The translations under genes and the position numbers were made by a program. The notes beneath the pieces are model-generated. The model was given only the letters and a program-made list of their open reading frames with translations. It was not told where the DNA came from and did no database searches. A stretch of 64,000 nucleotides of DNA, taken from positions 393,501 to 457,500 of the forward strand of contig LSRY02000061.1 of assembly GCA_001643675.2 (NCBI GenBank). Direction: 5' to 3'. This DNA comes from Monocercomonoides exilis. Its lineage: Eukaryota > Preaxostyla > Oxymonadida > Polymastigidae. Each line of letters opens with the position of its first letter. Positions within the stretch are counted from its first letter, which is position 1. Positions 47,461-59,937 of the stretch are shown piece by piece.

Positions 47461-49240
47461 ACGTGCTAGTCGATTGAACCTCTGGAAATCTTGTCCCTGT
47501 TCACTTCGCCACAACTTTCTCGTTGCCGTTGTCGCTTTTTTCAACAACTGCATCCTCATCAGCTTCCGCTTTTCCTTCGTATTTGCCCGCTCTTCCTTCT
47601 ACTGCCTCCTCGGCGGATCCCTTGCGGAACATATTTCCTTCTTCTTCTGCTTCTTCTATCACAAATCAGCCAGAAAGCTTCGAAAGCATGATTCACATTT
47701 TCTTCAACTTCATCTCGTTGAATCAGCTCTGTGGTAACCTATCATAGTGAAACAGCCAAAGAAACCATTGCCCAGAGCGGGGTTCCATTTTCCCTTGAAA
47801 GCTCATCAGTTTTCCACTTTCGCTCATCAGCGACACTGGAGGCATGTTCAATAAGCAGAGGCACTTCGAACTTCAACAAGGCTTTTTCAGCAACACATTA
47901 TGCAACAACGAAATGACCATCACTAATAGCACACTGCATGGAATTTGCATATAAAATGACTCTCTTTCTCTTGGCCTGAACAGCGAAGTTATTCACATTT
48001 TCCTCACAAGCCAGTCCAGCGAGCACAGCTGAAGCCCCAGGTCGTTGCATCCTAGTTGTCCAGCATTTTCACCATAGCAATGAGCCAAATATCTTCATCT
48101 CGATGTTCTCCTCCTGCAACCCTATCACAAGATCAATTATCGATTTCTGCATCAGCAGCACAACAACTTTCTGCAGATGACCCCTGTATTGCAAAAATGT
48201 TCGCGGATGGTGATATTCAGGTGTGAGAAGTCATTCTTCTGAAACACATCACAAAATGCAGCTAATTTAACAATCTGATAGGAGGATGAGATTAAAAAGA
48301 AAAAAGAGGAAGTGAAGGAAGGAAAGGAGAAAATACGATTAAAGAAATAATAATGATGATAATGATGAGTAAAATGTTGAAGATATTAACACGAGAAATG
48401 AGAAAAAGGAAAAGAGAGATGAAGTGGATGCTAAAACAATGGAACATAAGCATAATAAGAGCAGAGAGAGGCGAAGATAACTGGATGAAGCGAATTCAAC
48501 GAATATTTTAACACACTTAGCGTAGGAGGAAGCAAAAGAAAAGAAACAAAAATTCCGCAAAGCTTCAACAAGACGCAGAAAAGTGAAGATTCAGCATATG
48601 AGCGAAATGAGAAAATAATTAGAAAGTTCAAATTGAGATGGTTAAGAGAATTAAGATCTATTTTCTAATGTGTTGAAAGAAAGAGAGGGAGAAGAAGGAG
48701 AAGAAGGAGAAGAGGAGGAGGAGGAATAAAAAGAGGAAGAAGAAGGAGAAGGGGAAGGAGATGAAGGAGATAAAATGAATGAAGATGAAGTTAATGAAGA
48801 AGTTGTAGAAGAAGAAGAAAAAGTTATTCTTGTTAAATATGATTGTTATGTCGAAGGAGAAGAGGGAGAAGAGGGAGAAGTGTAATTGGATAATTGTTAC
48901 AAATGTGATTGAGCAAATGTTTTGGGGAAAAAATGTTTCATGATGAATAGAGAAAGTTAAAGAGAGGAAAGAAGGGTTTGAACATTTGACAACGAATGGC
49001 GCTGTCCGTATGAAATTTAATAAGAAAGATAGAAAAGAAGATATTTTAGGAGTTGTGAATGAAATAATAATGATTTTCTATACTGAAAAGATGAGGATTA
49101 ATCGCATCGCTTCAATTCAACGTCATCTGAACTTCCGCACTTTCTTCAATTGTTGCTTCCTCTTCTTCTTTAACTTTATCTAAACTCCATTCTTCCATTT
49201 GGTTATCACACATACCAATCCACAGACAAATCAGCTCATT
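47460..49240. other. Decayed and purine-rich sequence
   Basis: Short frames to about 48250 look like eroded coding DNA (for example SETAKETIAQSGVPFSLESS on the + strand). From 48290 to 48900 the sequence is purine-rich (GAA/GGA repeats). No product assigned. Confidence 0.35.
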
Positions 49241-49249
49241 CAAAAATCT

Positions 49250-49990
49250 CTAACTAATGTTCTGTACCTTCTTCAGAAGATCCATCGCGTTTTGTGTGCT
49301 CTTGAAGTGTATTTTTGATAGCCAGCAATACATTGCTTTGTTGCCAAGATGATTATCCACATATTCATTGTCAGATGTCTGCCCATCAAGAAATATAAAC
49401 AAATCGACATTCCAGTTGTTAAATGCATCTGTTCTAACATGTCCAACAACCGAGTTGTCTTTCTGAGTGATGCTTCTCATGAAGGTGAACAAGGGTTCTT
49501 TCACAGAGGCGACAAATGATTCGCACGCAAAATACATATCTCTTCCAACACCGGCCTTGTTGGCTGAAAACACGATATTGGTGATGGCAAAGGAGGATTC
49601 TGACACTTCTGAATCATCCTTGTATTTGATCATGAGAGCACCGCCTCTTCCTCCAGAACTTGTATCCTCGCTCGCAGAGCAGCTGGAGAAGGTTGTGTTG
49701 CTCACAGAAAACGAGTTGGCGGGGGCAGATGAGGTGAATAAGATGCACCAGCCATTGGTTGCAGTTTTTTGGTTCAGCTGTGCTAAGATGTTGCTGTTTT
49801 TGGTGCAGTTGATAATGGAAAGGGAAGAAAGGAAGAAAATATTGCGCTTATTGAGGATGGTGGAGCAATTAAAGATGCATGGAAAATGGAAACGAGATAG
49901 AGAGAATATTGCAAAATTTTTGAGATATTTTGAATAATGGAAGAAAGAAGAGATTTTAGTTGGATATTGGATTGAGAAGAGAAGAAAGAG
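49250..49990 (-). pseudogene. Beta-helix (pectin-lyase-like) surface-protein fragment
   Basis: The frame reads INCTKNSNILAQLNQKTATN, then Ser/Thr/Asn-rich rungs (NSFSVSNTTFSSCSASEDTS), GGALMIKYKDDSEV, NIVFSANKAGVGRDMYFACE and NNWNVDLFIFLDGQTSDNEY, and stops after a short tail. The layout of short repeated rungs with Ser/Thr/Asn and conserved Cys fits the parallel beta-helix surface proteins of M. exilis, where the GRDMYF-like motif precedes the last rungs. Signal peptide, N-terminal rungs, stalk and membrane anchor are missing, so I treat it as a fragment although this stretch is open. Confidence 0.55.
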
Positions 49991-50692
49991 CAATCAATGT
50001 CAATAAAAGGTTTTGGAATAACAGGGTGACATAGAGAAATAATGAAGTGGAAAACATTGGAGAGGGAAGTTTTCAATTTTAGTGGTATTTTCGAATTGAT
50101 GATTTTGTTGAGGAAGAGCGGAAATGGAAGGAATATGAGTGGCAGATGGAGAAGAAAGCAAGAAGTGAATTAAATAGGAAGAATAAAGATAGAAGCAAAT
50201 AGGTGGAGATAGTTGTTGTTCTTAGCGTTATCTGATGTTCATCAATTTCGTTCAACTTTTGCTGAAACTGCTGAGCCTCATAGCTGGAAGATAGATATGA
50301 CAAAACAATTTTCGCTGAAGAACTGGAGAAAACAAACGTTTATCATCCTTAAAATTTTTTTAAATTTTTAATCTTCATTGAAATATTCTCCAATTTTTAT
50401 TTATAATGTTCTTTCAGCATTTGTATAACAATACAAATACTGTAACTTTTTATTTTCCTTTTAAAGATCGATTTTTCAATTTTTTTTTAAAACTTGATCA
50501 AAAAATTCTTTTTTGCTTAAAACATAAAAAGATGTATGTATTTTTGTATAAATAAATAAAACAAATATATATTACAGAAAAAAAGCTAAATACTTACAAA
50601 AAATCAATTTGATTTTTGATCAATAAATACCACAATAGATTTTATTTTTTCGATTTTTGATCTTTTTTTATGATATCAAAAAAAATCACCCA

Positions 50693-51900
50693 TATCGATG
50701 ATAAACATTTGATTTTCATCTTTTTTCCTGAAGATAACAATCATAATAATGATTGCTTTCATCTCTGAACTTGACAATATTGCACTGACAAGATATGATT
50801 TTTGGTGAATTGGAATGTGAAGAGAAAAAGAAGAATAAAAATAATTTTATGTTCATTTTCTTCGTAAACAGTAGTCAAAATGGCATCAGATGAAGAAATC
50901 TGAACAGAATACAGGCTGGACAGAAGTGCAGAAAATTATTGAGATACAATCAGAGAATGAATATGTGGACGAAAATTGGAGAGAAGGAGGAGGAGAAGGA
51001 TAATAAGGAGAAGGAGAAGGAGAAGGAGAAGAAGAAGAAGAAGGAGGAGAAGAAGAAGAAGAAGAAGAAGATGATGATGATTTTGTTGATTACAATGAAA
51101 TAGAAGAAGATAAAGATGTTTGCTGCAAAATGAAATGATTTGAGTTATATGAACTCAACAAATGCTGTTGAATGGAGAAGGCGATGAAAAAGACTCTTCG
51201 AAAGGAGCAGCAGTTGAATAGAATCGCTTCGAAAGTTGAAATGGATGCCAAAGATGATTGTGAATGTGTGGAAATCTGCTTTCTTTCCTGAATGCGAGCA
51301 AACAGCAGAGTTGGATTTCTGCATGATTGAGAATTTGAAGCACTTCTTTCCGGAGAAAATGCATGCAAACCAGAAAATCCAATCGAAGAAAAATTGACAA
51401 AAAAGAAGTACACGTGGTCATCGAAACATGTTCAAAAAATTGGCAAACTCGTTCCATGTTGAAACACTTCGATTTGATGGATTTTCAAACAACAAATTCT
51501 CAAATACGAAAAAGGAGATCTTTTCATCAGCCAAATTAAAAAAATACATTCAATGAATAGATAAAAAGAGAAGGAGAAGAAACAAAGGAAGCAATATAAA
51601 TGCTTCTTGAAATGGAATGTTCCTGAAAATGATGCACAACAAGAAAAAAAAGCTGTTCATTGAATTGGAAATAAAAAGATATAAAATTAAAATTAGTCTT
51701 GCATTGAATATAAAAATTCCTCAAAAGTTCACGCCTGTCCTTCCTGTCGCAAAAGCAGAAGATTGCTTTGTCACCGAAGCTGTCAATCTCCTTTTCCATT
51801 ATTTCCCAGTGCTCAATTCTCCATCATCCTTTTTTTCAGAAAAATATTCTGCTTTCGATGTTGTCAACCATTTTTTTCAGAAAAAAATATCTTGAATAAT
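50693..51900. other. Purine-rich repeats and eroded coding sequence
   Basis: A GGAGAA/GAAGAA tract lies at about 50970-51110. After it the + strand reads, with several TGA and TAG stops, a charged sequence such as MEKAMKKTLRKEQQLNRIAS. It is probably a dead gene, not recognised. Confidence 0.35.
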
Positions 51901-52699
51901 TTTCTTTCCAAGCGCTGCCCTATTGTTAACATTCTTCTTTTTCATCTCCTCCAAATGCTTTGAAATCGAATTATCTTTTCTTCCCCTATTTCAATTGAAT
52001 GCAAAAACTCCTTTTTGATAACTTTTACATTCGCAAACTTTTAAAACGTGAAGCATGAAACAGTCATTTTTTTAGCAGAAATATTTTAATCATGAGTTAA
52101 CATATGTTCACATACAAAAATGAAATTCTGAAAATTCCTTCATTTTCATTTCTCTCTTACAAAAGCAAAAGGAAAACAAATTTATTCACACAGAAAAAGA
52201 AATGACAAACGCATTGAAAAAGAAAACATGATTTTCAATTTCTTTTAATCGATGAATAATTATCTGTAACTGATTTTCATTGCTGATCAAAAAACAGACT
52301 CAGACAATTTTAAAAACAAATTTGCAATTTCATTATCATATCTTCATTCTTCAAGAATCCTAATTGATTCGAAGAATTCATTGAAATTTTGAAGGTGCTC
52401 GAATTGAAATTACAAAATTTTCATAAACCCTTTATAACACTACCAAAACAATATCTTCCTCATATTAATTAGGCAATCTATTTTAAAAGCAACATTCTTT
52501 GAGAAAAATCGTTATTGATATAAATATGTATTGTTTTATGTTAAGTTTTTTCGAAATCTTTGTTTTGGATAATTTTTCATGATAATTCGTTCAAATATTT
52601 TTTCTTAAAAAAAGAAAAATATAAATATTTTCTGTTTTTCACTCAACAATCTCAAATAAATACGTTAAAGAAACTGATTATTCATGCTTTGAATTCATT
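51901..52699. other. AT-rich region, no gene seen
   Basis: About 800 bp of AT-rich DNA without supported features. Confidence 0.5.
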
Positions 52700-53146
52700 T
52701 TTTCCCAGTTGCAAATTTTTTCACTGAAAGCGCTTGAAGTGCCATATTTTCCCCCATCTTTTCAAAATCGCATATTTGTGATAAACAATAGTTCATTATT
52801 TGAACAAAAAAAAAAGGTGAAAATATTTTTAGCTTTGTTTATATTTCAGTTTTATAAAAAAATGGTGAGGTGTGAAATCTATGGAAATAAAAGAGTTCTC
52901 ATTGTTTTAAAATAACCAAAAATATAAAAAAGAAAAGTTTAAAAGTGGTATCAAAAAGAAAAATAATCAAATTCAAAAGCTCGTGGAAATACGAGCATGT
53001 CTTTGATCGCATTTGTAAAATAAAAATCTCAAGATCTTTTTTGAAAAATGGTAAAGGTAAAAAATATTCACGGAAATTGAAAATATAAATGTTTTAAAGG
53101 TTTCTGTTTATCTAACTTTGTCCACAAAAGCTTTAAAAACCAGAAA
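52700..53146 (-). repeat. Dispersed repeat (copy B), partner of 40336-40860
   Basis: Near-identical to the reverse complement of copy A over its inner part, weaker toward 52700. It adjoins the 45-bp pogo remnant just as copy A adjoins the full element. Confidence 0.7.
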
Positions 53147-53150
53147 ATTA

Positions 53151-53195
53151 TAGGTACCAATAAAAAAAATAGGTGGCAATGAAAATATGAACCTA
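53151..53195. mobile_element. 45-bp remnant of the pogo-like element (both ends, no interior)
   Basis: TAGGTACC... at the left matches the right end of the 38028-40328 element, and ...ATATGAACCTA at the right matches the inverted left end, with almost nothing between. It looks like an extreme internal deletion. Confidence 0.55.
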
Positions 53196-53539
53196 TTTTT
53201 GGAAACAATACCAATTGTTTTTGAATGAGTTTTAAAAAAGACTCATTCAAAAAAGAAGAATATTTTATCAATGCAATGCATTTTATCAAATGAATCGCAA
53301 AGTTTTTCAAATAGACGCACATTGAAATGTTTATTCGTTTAAAGAATTGAAAGCAGACTCAATTCACAAAAATAAACTTATTCACAATAACCAAGATTTT
53401 TCAGTATTCATCCACGCAAGTAGCTCTGTTTAATCATTCTCAAATTTGCAATTGCTAAAAAATGACTTTCTATGTTTGGAACCATCTCAATAAAACAATT
53501 TCTTCATTTATTTCTTTTCTGAAGTTTTCTTTTCACTCT

Positions 53540-54290
53540 TTTTCTTGCTTCCTATCAATACTTTTCGACAATTTTTCCAATTCTCTTATTCCATCCTTTG
53601 CAAAATGAAGTTCATTTTCTGTCACTTCTTCTAAGCTTTCTTCATTTCTCAATCTGTGCACCAAAAATTATTGAGCAGATTGATATTCAAGCTGTGTTTG
53701 ACTGCGACTTTCGTGATGATATTGGATGATATCTTTGATTTCATTCAGATACATTTCTTTTTTTATTTTCTGTTCAAATAAAAGGGAAAAAATCGCATAA
53801 TATATTCAGAGAAAATACACAAACATAGAAGGAATCAATGCAACTCAGCACCAATAGAACCATTTCCACCTCTTTCTGAGCTTCCTCGTTTTCATTTTCA
53901 TTCGATGCAAATTTCAGCAAGCAAGGAGCACTAATTGAAACCAAGTCCGAAGATGAAGCATCGTTTTGCAAAAGATAACACTCACAAAGACCAGCCAGAA
54001 GCTTTTCATCCTTTTCTTCTTTCTTCTCATTTTCATCAATCATCATCTTTTCTATTCTTCCTTTCAACAAAGATTCCAAAAACCCATCCGCCCATCCACT
54101 TTTCAAACCTTTGCAATATTCCATGTGCATCAACAGCAAGATTGCATTCCCCATTGATAGTTTCTCTTCCTCAATCATTTTGAGTATTTTGTCGGTAGCG
54201 TTGTAGTGAAAACAATATTGAATTCTTCTTCATTCATTTCAATGATTTTCTGTCTTTGATCTTCTTCACTGCATTCTTCAAACTCTTAAA
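53540..54290 (-). pseudogene. N-terminal and middle part of the large oxymonad helical-repeat family
   Basis: From 54290 downward the frames read FEECSEEDQRQKIIEMNEEE, then a frame change, ILKMIEEEKLSMGNAILLLM, RIEKMMIDENEKKEEKDEKL, LLAGLCECYLLQNDASSSDL and EAQKEVEMVLLVLSCID. An intron (GTTTGTG...AACAG, about 53835-53779) then joins to KKEMYLNEIKDIIQYHHESR, a TAA at about 53669, and NELHFAKDGIRELEKLSK before further stops. This matches in order, from memory, the helical-repeat family whose C-terminus is at 43230-43709. Stops and frameshifts mark it as dead. The TAA falls where I recall glutamine in other members. Confidence 0.55.
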
Positions 54291-56530
54291 ACAATTCTTT
54301 GAGTTACAAAAAAACATGATGCTCGGCATTCCAGAGACTGAATTATTGATACAAACTCAAAAACTTTTCTGTAAGTAGCAACTCTTGTAGTTCATCGATA
54401 TGCTTATCATTCGTATGCAATGTCATTCTGTTTATTGCAAAAAACGTAGCGTTTATTGAACAAAAGTTTAAACAAAATCAACAATTGATAAATACAAACA
54501 AGTTTGATTATCTTGCAAAATGAAAAGGAAACAACAAACCAACAATTGTTTTTCTTAACAAATTTAGTGTGAAGAAAGGATATTCACCGATGCAAATGAT
54601 CTTGGCTGGAAAAGGTCAGAAAATCAAATGTATTGTTTCTCTTTGATCAAACCAACAAAAAATTGTGATGTTTAAAATGGTTTAATATTTTGAAACATTT
54701 TCTTTCATGAATCAGATATCTTCTTGGATTGGAATTGGATTAATATCTGATATTCAAAAGGAGTTTTTCTGAGGAGAAAAAACGAAACAGGCAAATCCTA
54801 AAAATAAGGGAAGAAAAAGAATTTTGTTTGAAAAGCAGATGAAGTCTGAAGACAGAGGCCTTGAATGGCTGCTAACATGAATATTTCTGTTTTCAATCTA
54901 ATTTTTTTTTTCTATTTTCATTCGTGATGACTTTCAGGATTGTTGAAGAAGAAAGAACAGAAAATATTTTTCATAAAAAAATTATTGACCTTTCGGAACG
55001 AAAATTTGGCAAAAGGCAGAAGGACAAATGAAATAGTCTTGAAAGGAAACAGACAATAATTCAAAAAGCTTGAGGGCATCCCCAACACAAGATGTTGCGT
55101 TCCATTATTGGTGGAACATCTACGATGACTGAGAGTGACATTTTTCTTTGGCTTTTTTCAAATACGTTTTGCATTCAAATGTCATTTGGCTTTTGTGAAT
55201 GATGATCAGAGAAGAAATGTTAGAAGGCAGCTGTGCCATGAGATGCATCAGGAAGTTCAAGAATTCAATAACACCCTTGGTTATTCATCAAGAAGCCATA
55301 AGTTATGAATCAGAGAATTCTGCTGCTCAACCAAAAGAATGAAGAGAGCGGAAGAGAATTCGGATTTATAATCAAAATGCTTCCTTTGACGCACACATTT
55401 CTCTTCTTGGGACAAATCAGAAACAATTCTTTGAACTTCAACGACCTTCACAACATATTTCATTGATTTTCAAAAAATGAAAGGAAAAATTTCAAATATT
55501 TTTTCAACCCTTCTTTTTATTTATGGAAGCAGCACAGTAAAAAGAAGAAACACTTGATTTTTCAGTCAATTCTGATATGATTTTCTCAAAGCATATAATT
55601 TGCAGCATCGACATCTTCAATGAGAACATTTCTTGTTGTGTTTTTCAGCATTTGCAGTTGTTGCGAACAATGAAGATCCATCATTCACAGAGACCTCCAT
55701 CGAGTCTGACATTATTCTGCTTCTTCTGTTTTTTCCCATTTGAATTAATGTGCTGGAAATGCCAATGACAAGAAGTCTTCAAATTTCTTCAATCTGTTTG
55801 AAGATATTTTTCTTGATCGAATGAAGAAGTAATATTTTATTTTATAGTATTAATCCTTCTTCTTCTTCTTCTTCATCGTTGTTATCACCTATAAGTTAAA
55901 ATGAAGTTGTAGAAATAATTCTAGGGCAGACAAAGCTATGGATTTGAATAAGGTGATATTTTTGGATTAAAGATGAGGAGAAATTTGATTGGTTTTTTAT
56001 TAAGGAAGCCGAAACATAGCAGATGGGCTTTGCAGGTTGAAACGTTAAAAATTTGGAGGAGGGAAAAATGAAATTCTTTGAAGATTGTCCGATGAAAATA
56101 AAACAACGTCGAGAATGGAAGGATAGAATATATTATGAATCTTTGAAGACTGTGCTCAAAAAATGAAGTGCATTTTGTGTGAAATGAGGAGGATGAAATA
56201 AATGAAAGGAAAGGAAAAGAAGTGATTTTTTTTTTTTTGAATGTTTCGAAAAAGCATATTCAACGAATCATATTAAATGAAAAAAGAATGAGAGGAAGTT
56301 GATGAAAAGAAGAAAATACAAATTTAAAAAATATATGACCGGAAGAAAATTGAAGAAGAGATATTTGTAACGAAAATAGATGGAAAAAAAATTCAATCAA
56401 GACGAATGAAGGGAGGAAATAAGAGAAATGAAAAAAAAAGGAAAATTGAATAAATGATTTTTTTCAGGAATATTTGAAGAAAGGTAAGAAGGAGGAAAAG
56501 GAAGAAAGTTTACTGAAATTGATGAAGATG
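54291..56530. other. AT-rich region with eroded short frames
   Basis: About 2.2 kb. Short frames near 55200-55770 have mixed composition but no recognisable domain. Confidence 0.4.
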
Positions 56531-56539
56531 CAAAGAAGA

Positions 56540-57780
56540 TCAGGCATGTGTTACAACATCATCCAATGAAAGAAACCCGCTCCCACAAGAGTCCACAACC
56601 ACACTCTGTGAAGAATCTGCTATTGAGTTGAAATCAATCATCATGTACAATAAACCAAGGTGACCTGTTGATACACTGAACAGCGATCCCGTTGATGAAA
56701 GTGCCCCTGTTCCAATCGCGCTCTTCTCTTTGCCCGTCCCAATGATTGAAATCTTCTTTGTCCCAATCTCAATCATTGTTGTCTCATTTTAATGATTTCC
56801 ATTCATCAGCGTGATTGTCAAGCTAATCTGTATCTCACACATCTCAAACGCCTTCTTCACTGTCAGACACGGAAATGTTGTATTTGCACCACTCAACTCA
56901 AAATTATCATTTCCATTCACCGAAACATAGATCGTCTTATCCTCCAACCATTCCTTCTTTTCTATATGTTGTCCAATCCAACTCCCTGAACCCGAATAAT
57001 CATATCCATAGCACACTCTCTGACCATCTGTGTTTGTTGTGTAACATTCATGGAACGGATTTCCTGAAGAATAAAAATATAAATTGTAATTATCCAAGTA
57101 TATCATGTCGTGCCCATGTGGAGGATTACCCAAGCATTTGCACACATGGAAGAAGAGAAAATAGCAATAAAGCCCATCAGCTGGCACAGTTTGCTTTATT
57201 GGCTCGAAATGTAATTCTCCTCCAGTTGACATCGCAGAACATGAAATAAACTGAATGCTCCTCATTTTGAATTGATTAGGAATATTTACACAACGCATGC
57301 CCCCATCTTGTGAATTTGTTATCGAACAGTAAGCAAAACTGCAGTCAAACACTCACGAACTCTCCCCTTTTTCATTTTTGTCTGCTAAACATCCTTGTGA
57401 AGAAACATGGAAATATAAAAAAAGTTCTTCTCCGTAACAAACTACTTTTCGGTCTGGAATTCATAACCTCTGATTCGGGTTATTGATGAAATGGAATGAG
57501 CACATATTCCTCCTCCATCTTGATTCTGGGAAGGACAAGAATTGAAAGAGCTGTTCTCAATCTTGACTGAATTAATTGAGTTGCACATAATTCCACCAAA
57601 AACATTGAACGCATGGGAGTTGTTGAATGGTCAATGTATTACTAAAAATGTTCCTGAAGCCAGGTTAGACATGTTTATTACAATTTCATATGGAGCTCTA
57701 TCTTTATTTGAACAGCTTGTCTAAGCGTTTAATACATTTGTGAAACACCAATAAATTGGGTTCTCAACATTTTCCACTCT
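56540..57780 (-). pseudogene. Decayed beta-helix surface protein
   Basis: Reading downward from 57780: PFNNSHAFNVFGGIMCNSIN, SFNSCPSQNQDGGGICAHSI, a frameshift near 57460, SITNSQDGGMRCVNIPNQ, FISCSAMSTGGELHFEP, WLEDKTIYVSVNGNDNFELS with TTFPCLTVKKAFEMCE, then a TAA and ISIIGTGKEKSAIGTGALSS, VVVDSCGSGFLSLDDVV. The YVSVNGND...FPCLTVKKAF pattern is the start of a new repeat unit in parallel beta-helix surface proteins. Stops of all three kinds plus a frameshift show decay. In intact relatives the role is probably surface binding; no anchor or stalk is seen here. Confidence 0.6.
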
Positions 57781-58204
57781 TGCTAATAATGACTCTATCG
57801 GACTCAAAAATTACAGGAATTTTGAAATATATTAAGTGATAATAATAAAAAAAAGAAAAAATAGTTTATTTGACGAATTTAAAAGTGATTAAACAAAAAT
57901 TGATCAAATGAATTATTGGTTTGTTTTTCTTAAATATGAAAATGATATCTATTTCTATTAATTATTCGAATGAATAAAATGTGAATATTGAATTTTTCTT
58001 TAAACCAAAAAGATAATGGAATAATTCTGATATATTACGAAATAAAAAATAAATGATGTGAAACCAAAAACAAAACTTTCATTATCAAAAAAACATTGAC
58101 AATTGAAGAAAAGAGTTTCAACACTTGTTTCAAATGTTTAACGAGAAATGATGGGAGGAAGACTGTTTCTTATGAATTGATCAATATATAATTTGAATTT
58201 GAAA
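57781..58204. other. AT-rich spacer
   Basis: About 420 bp of AT-rich DNA upstream of the protease gene; presumably its promoter region. Confidence 0.5.
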
Positions 58205-59937
58205 ATGCATAACATTAGGTTGAGATCAAATAACGTATTTATGAGCAATTTTATGTTTTTTTTTATCACAGCAGTATCAATTTGTCAGATCTTAATAGCG
58301 GAAGACGATTGTTCATTTAAAAAAAATGAGTTGTTCGCTAAAGATCGCATTGCAAAATGTCTACAACATTTACCAGTTTGAAAATATGGAGATTCAAAAT
58401 TTTCTATTGAATTTTTTTGTTTTGAAAAAATTATTGGCAGTATAAAAAAGGAGAAGGAGAAACTGCGGAGACAATGAAGACTGTTCGAAGTTACGTCGAC
58501 AGCTATGTTTATCGTGATGTCTTGGTCAATCCTCCTTCTCCATTTGCTGGATATGATATAATTGCAGAATTGGATAAAATTGAAAATACAGATTATGCAA
58601 ATGGGCTGGATTATCATCTTGCAATTGCAAACGCCTTCAATCAACTTGGAGATGCACATACAAATTACGTTTTTCCGTGCTCAACATTATTTTCATATGT
58701 TTTTCCTTTTAGATTCATCTTTGAAGTTGCTGATCCAACGAAGCCAGCAGAAATCACAGTCAAAATTGCAGAGTCTCTAACTGATGGTGCAACAAAAAAG
58801 TATATTGAAGAAGGCGGAATTGATCTTACTGGAAAAGTTGTTACAAAGTTAAATCTTCCTGATTTGGATGATTCTGAAAATTTAAAGCCTGAAGTGGCAA
58901 TTGCAAAATGGGCAGATAAATACGAGAAATTTTTTCGGACTCCCGCTGCCAGATTGGCATATGTGATGACTCAAGGGTCTTTTTTTGTGAGATCACCGAT
59001 TTTGTATCCGATTCCAGAAGGAGAAATAGGCGTGACTGTTCAAACCGATGATGGGGAACAGACAGAAAATATTCCATTTTATGGATTTTCAAATTCAGAT
59101 ATTGTTGACGTTAATGACATGCTTTCAACAAAATGCCCTCTTCAGGATAAAATACAAAGCAACAATATGACTGAGCAAACAAATGGGGAACAGCCACTTT
59201 TTGAGACTAACGAAAAACACTTCCTGTCTGTGATGGATTTACACAAGGATAATCCACACTTCCAACAAATCAATGAAAGCATCCATAAGTCGCAGGAGTT
59301 AAGAAAAGCTATCAAAAAGAATCCAGTTAATTTTCCGCCAAATGAAAAGTTACAACTTCCATTTGAGAAGGAAATGCGGTTAAAAGTGGAGAAGATAATA
59401 TCTGAGCAATTTTCTCTTTATGACAAACAGAGAAAGAGCAGCAGACGCAATCTCACATTTAAAGAAAGAGTCGACGAAAAGATCAGAAAATTGAAAACAA
59501 ATTCAGACAACAATCACAAAACACCCGTCAATTGTTCCTCCAACGAAGAAAAGCCTCAACTGAAAGTACTTAAAAATGCTTCGCATGTTCTTTTTGGAGT
59601 AATTGATGAGTATGAAATTGGCTATCTTTTCATAGGAACTTTCTAACCTGACACGGAAGACGACATAGATGTGTTTGTGGAGACTGTCATTGAAGGAATC
59701 ACAAACACAAAGGAAAAAGAATACAAGCTTGTTGTTGACTTGCGTACAAATGGAGGAGGTTATGCGGTCTTATCTGATCTGCTTTTCAAATTACTATTTC
59801 CAGAAGAATATCCCGTTTTCCCCACAAGTACTGCTGTTGCTTCCGAGTTTTCAAAAATTTATCTGAAATATATTGAAAAGCCTCCTTTTGAATTTATAAC
59901 AGAACCAGAAACACAAGAAATAATTAGGTTAGGTTAG
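58205..59937 (+). pseudogene. Secreted S41-family (CPAF-like) peptidase, premature stop and truncated
   Basis: Exon 1 starts at ATG 58205 or, more likely, 58241 (MSNFMFFFITAVSICQILI, a signal peptide) and ends at 58375. A 65-bp intron (GTTTGA...GCAG) joins in phase to 58441. The mature part has an early Cys, KCLQHLP, the LGDAHTNYVFPC motif typical of S41 relatives, and a long middle with charged inserts. A TAA at 59644-59646 interrupts IGTF/PDTEDDID; beyond it the same frame gives YKLVVDLRTNGGGY, the conserved S41 core, then ends at TAG 59935-59937 within TTAGGTTAGG. The region that should carry the catalytic serine and the C-terminus is absent. So it is a broken member of a family that degrades or processes extracellular protein. 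Confidence 0.65.

Larger units (their letters stand above)
45283..50692. mobile_element. Candidate 5.4-kb element bounded by about 32-bp inverted repeats
   Basis: TGGGTGATTATTTTTGATAT at 45283 is matched, inverted, at about 50660-50692 (AATCACCCA end). Both ends are flanked by TA, and the palindromic-looking ATATGGGT/ACCCATAT junctions are consistent with TA duplication. I find no transposase inside, only decayed surface-protein sequence. It may be a non-autonomous Tc1/mariner-like element or a coincidental pair of short elements. Confidence 0.4.

Noticed and set aside
59580-59660. A 70-bp intron (GTAATT...ATAG) removing the protease TAA
   Set aside because: It would delete the conserved strand before the DLRTNGGG motif, so a true nonsense codon is more likely.
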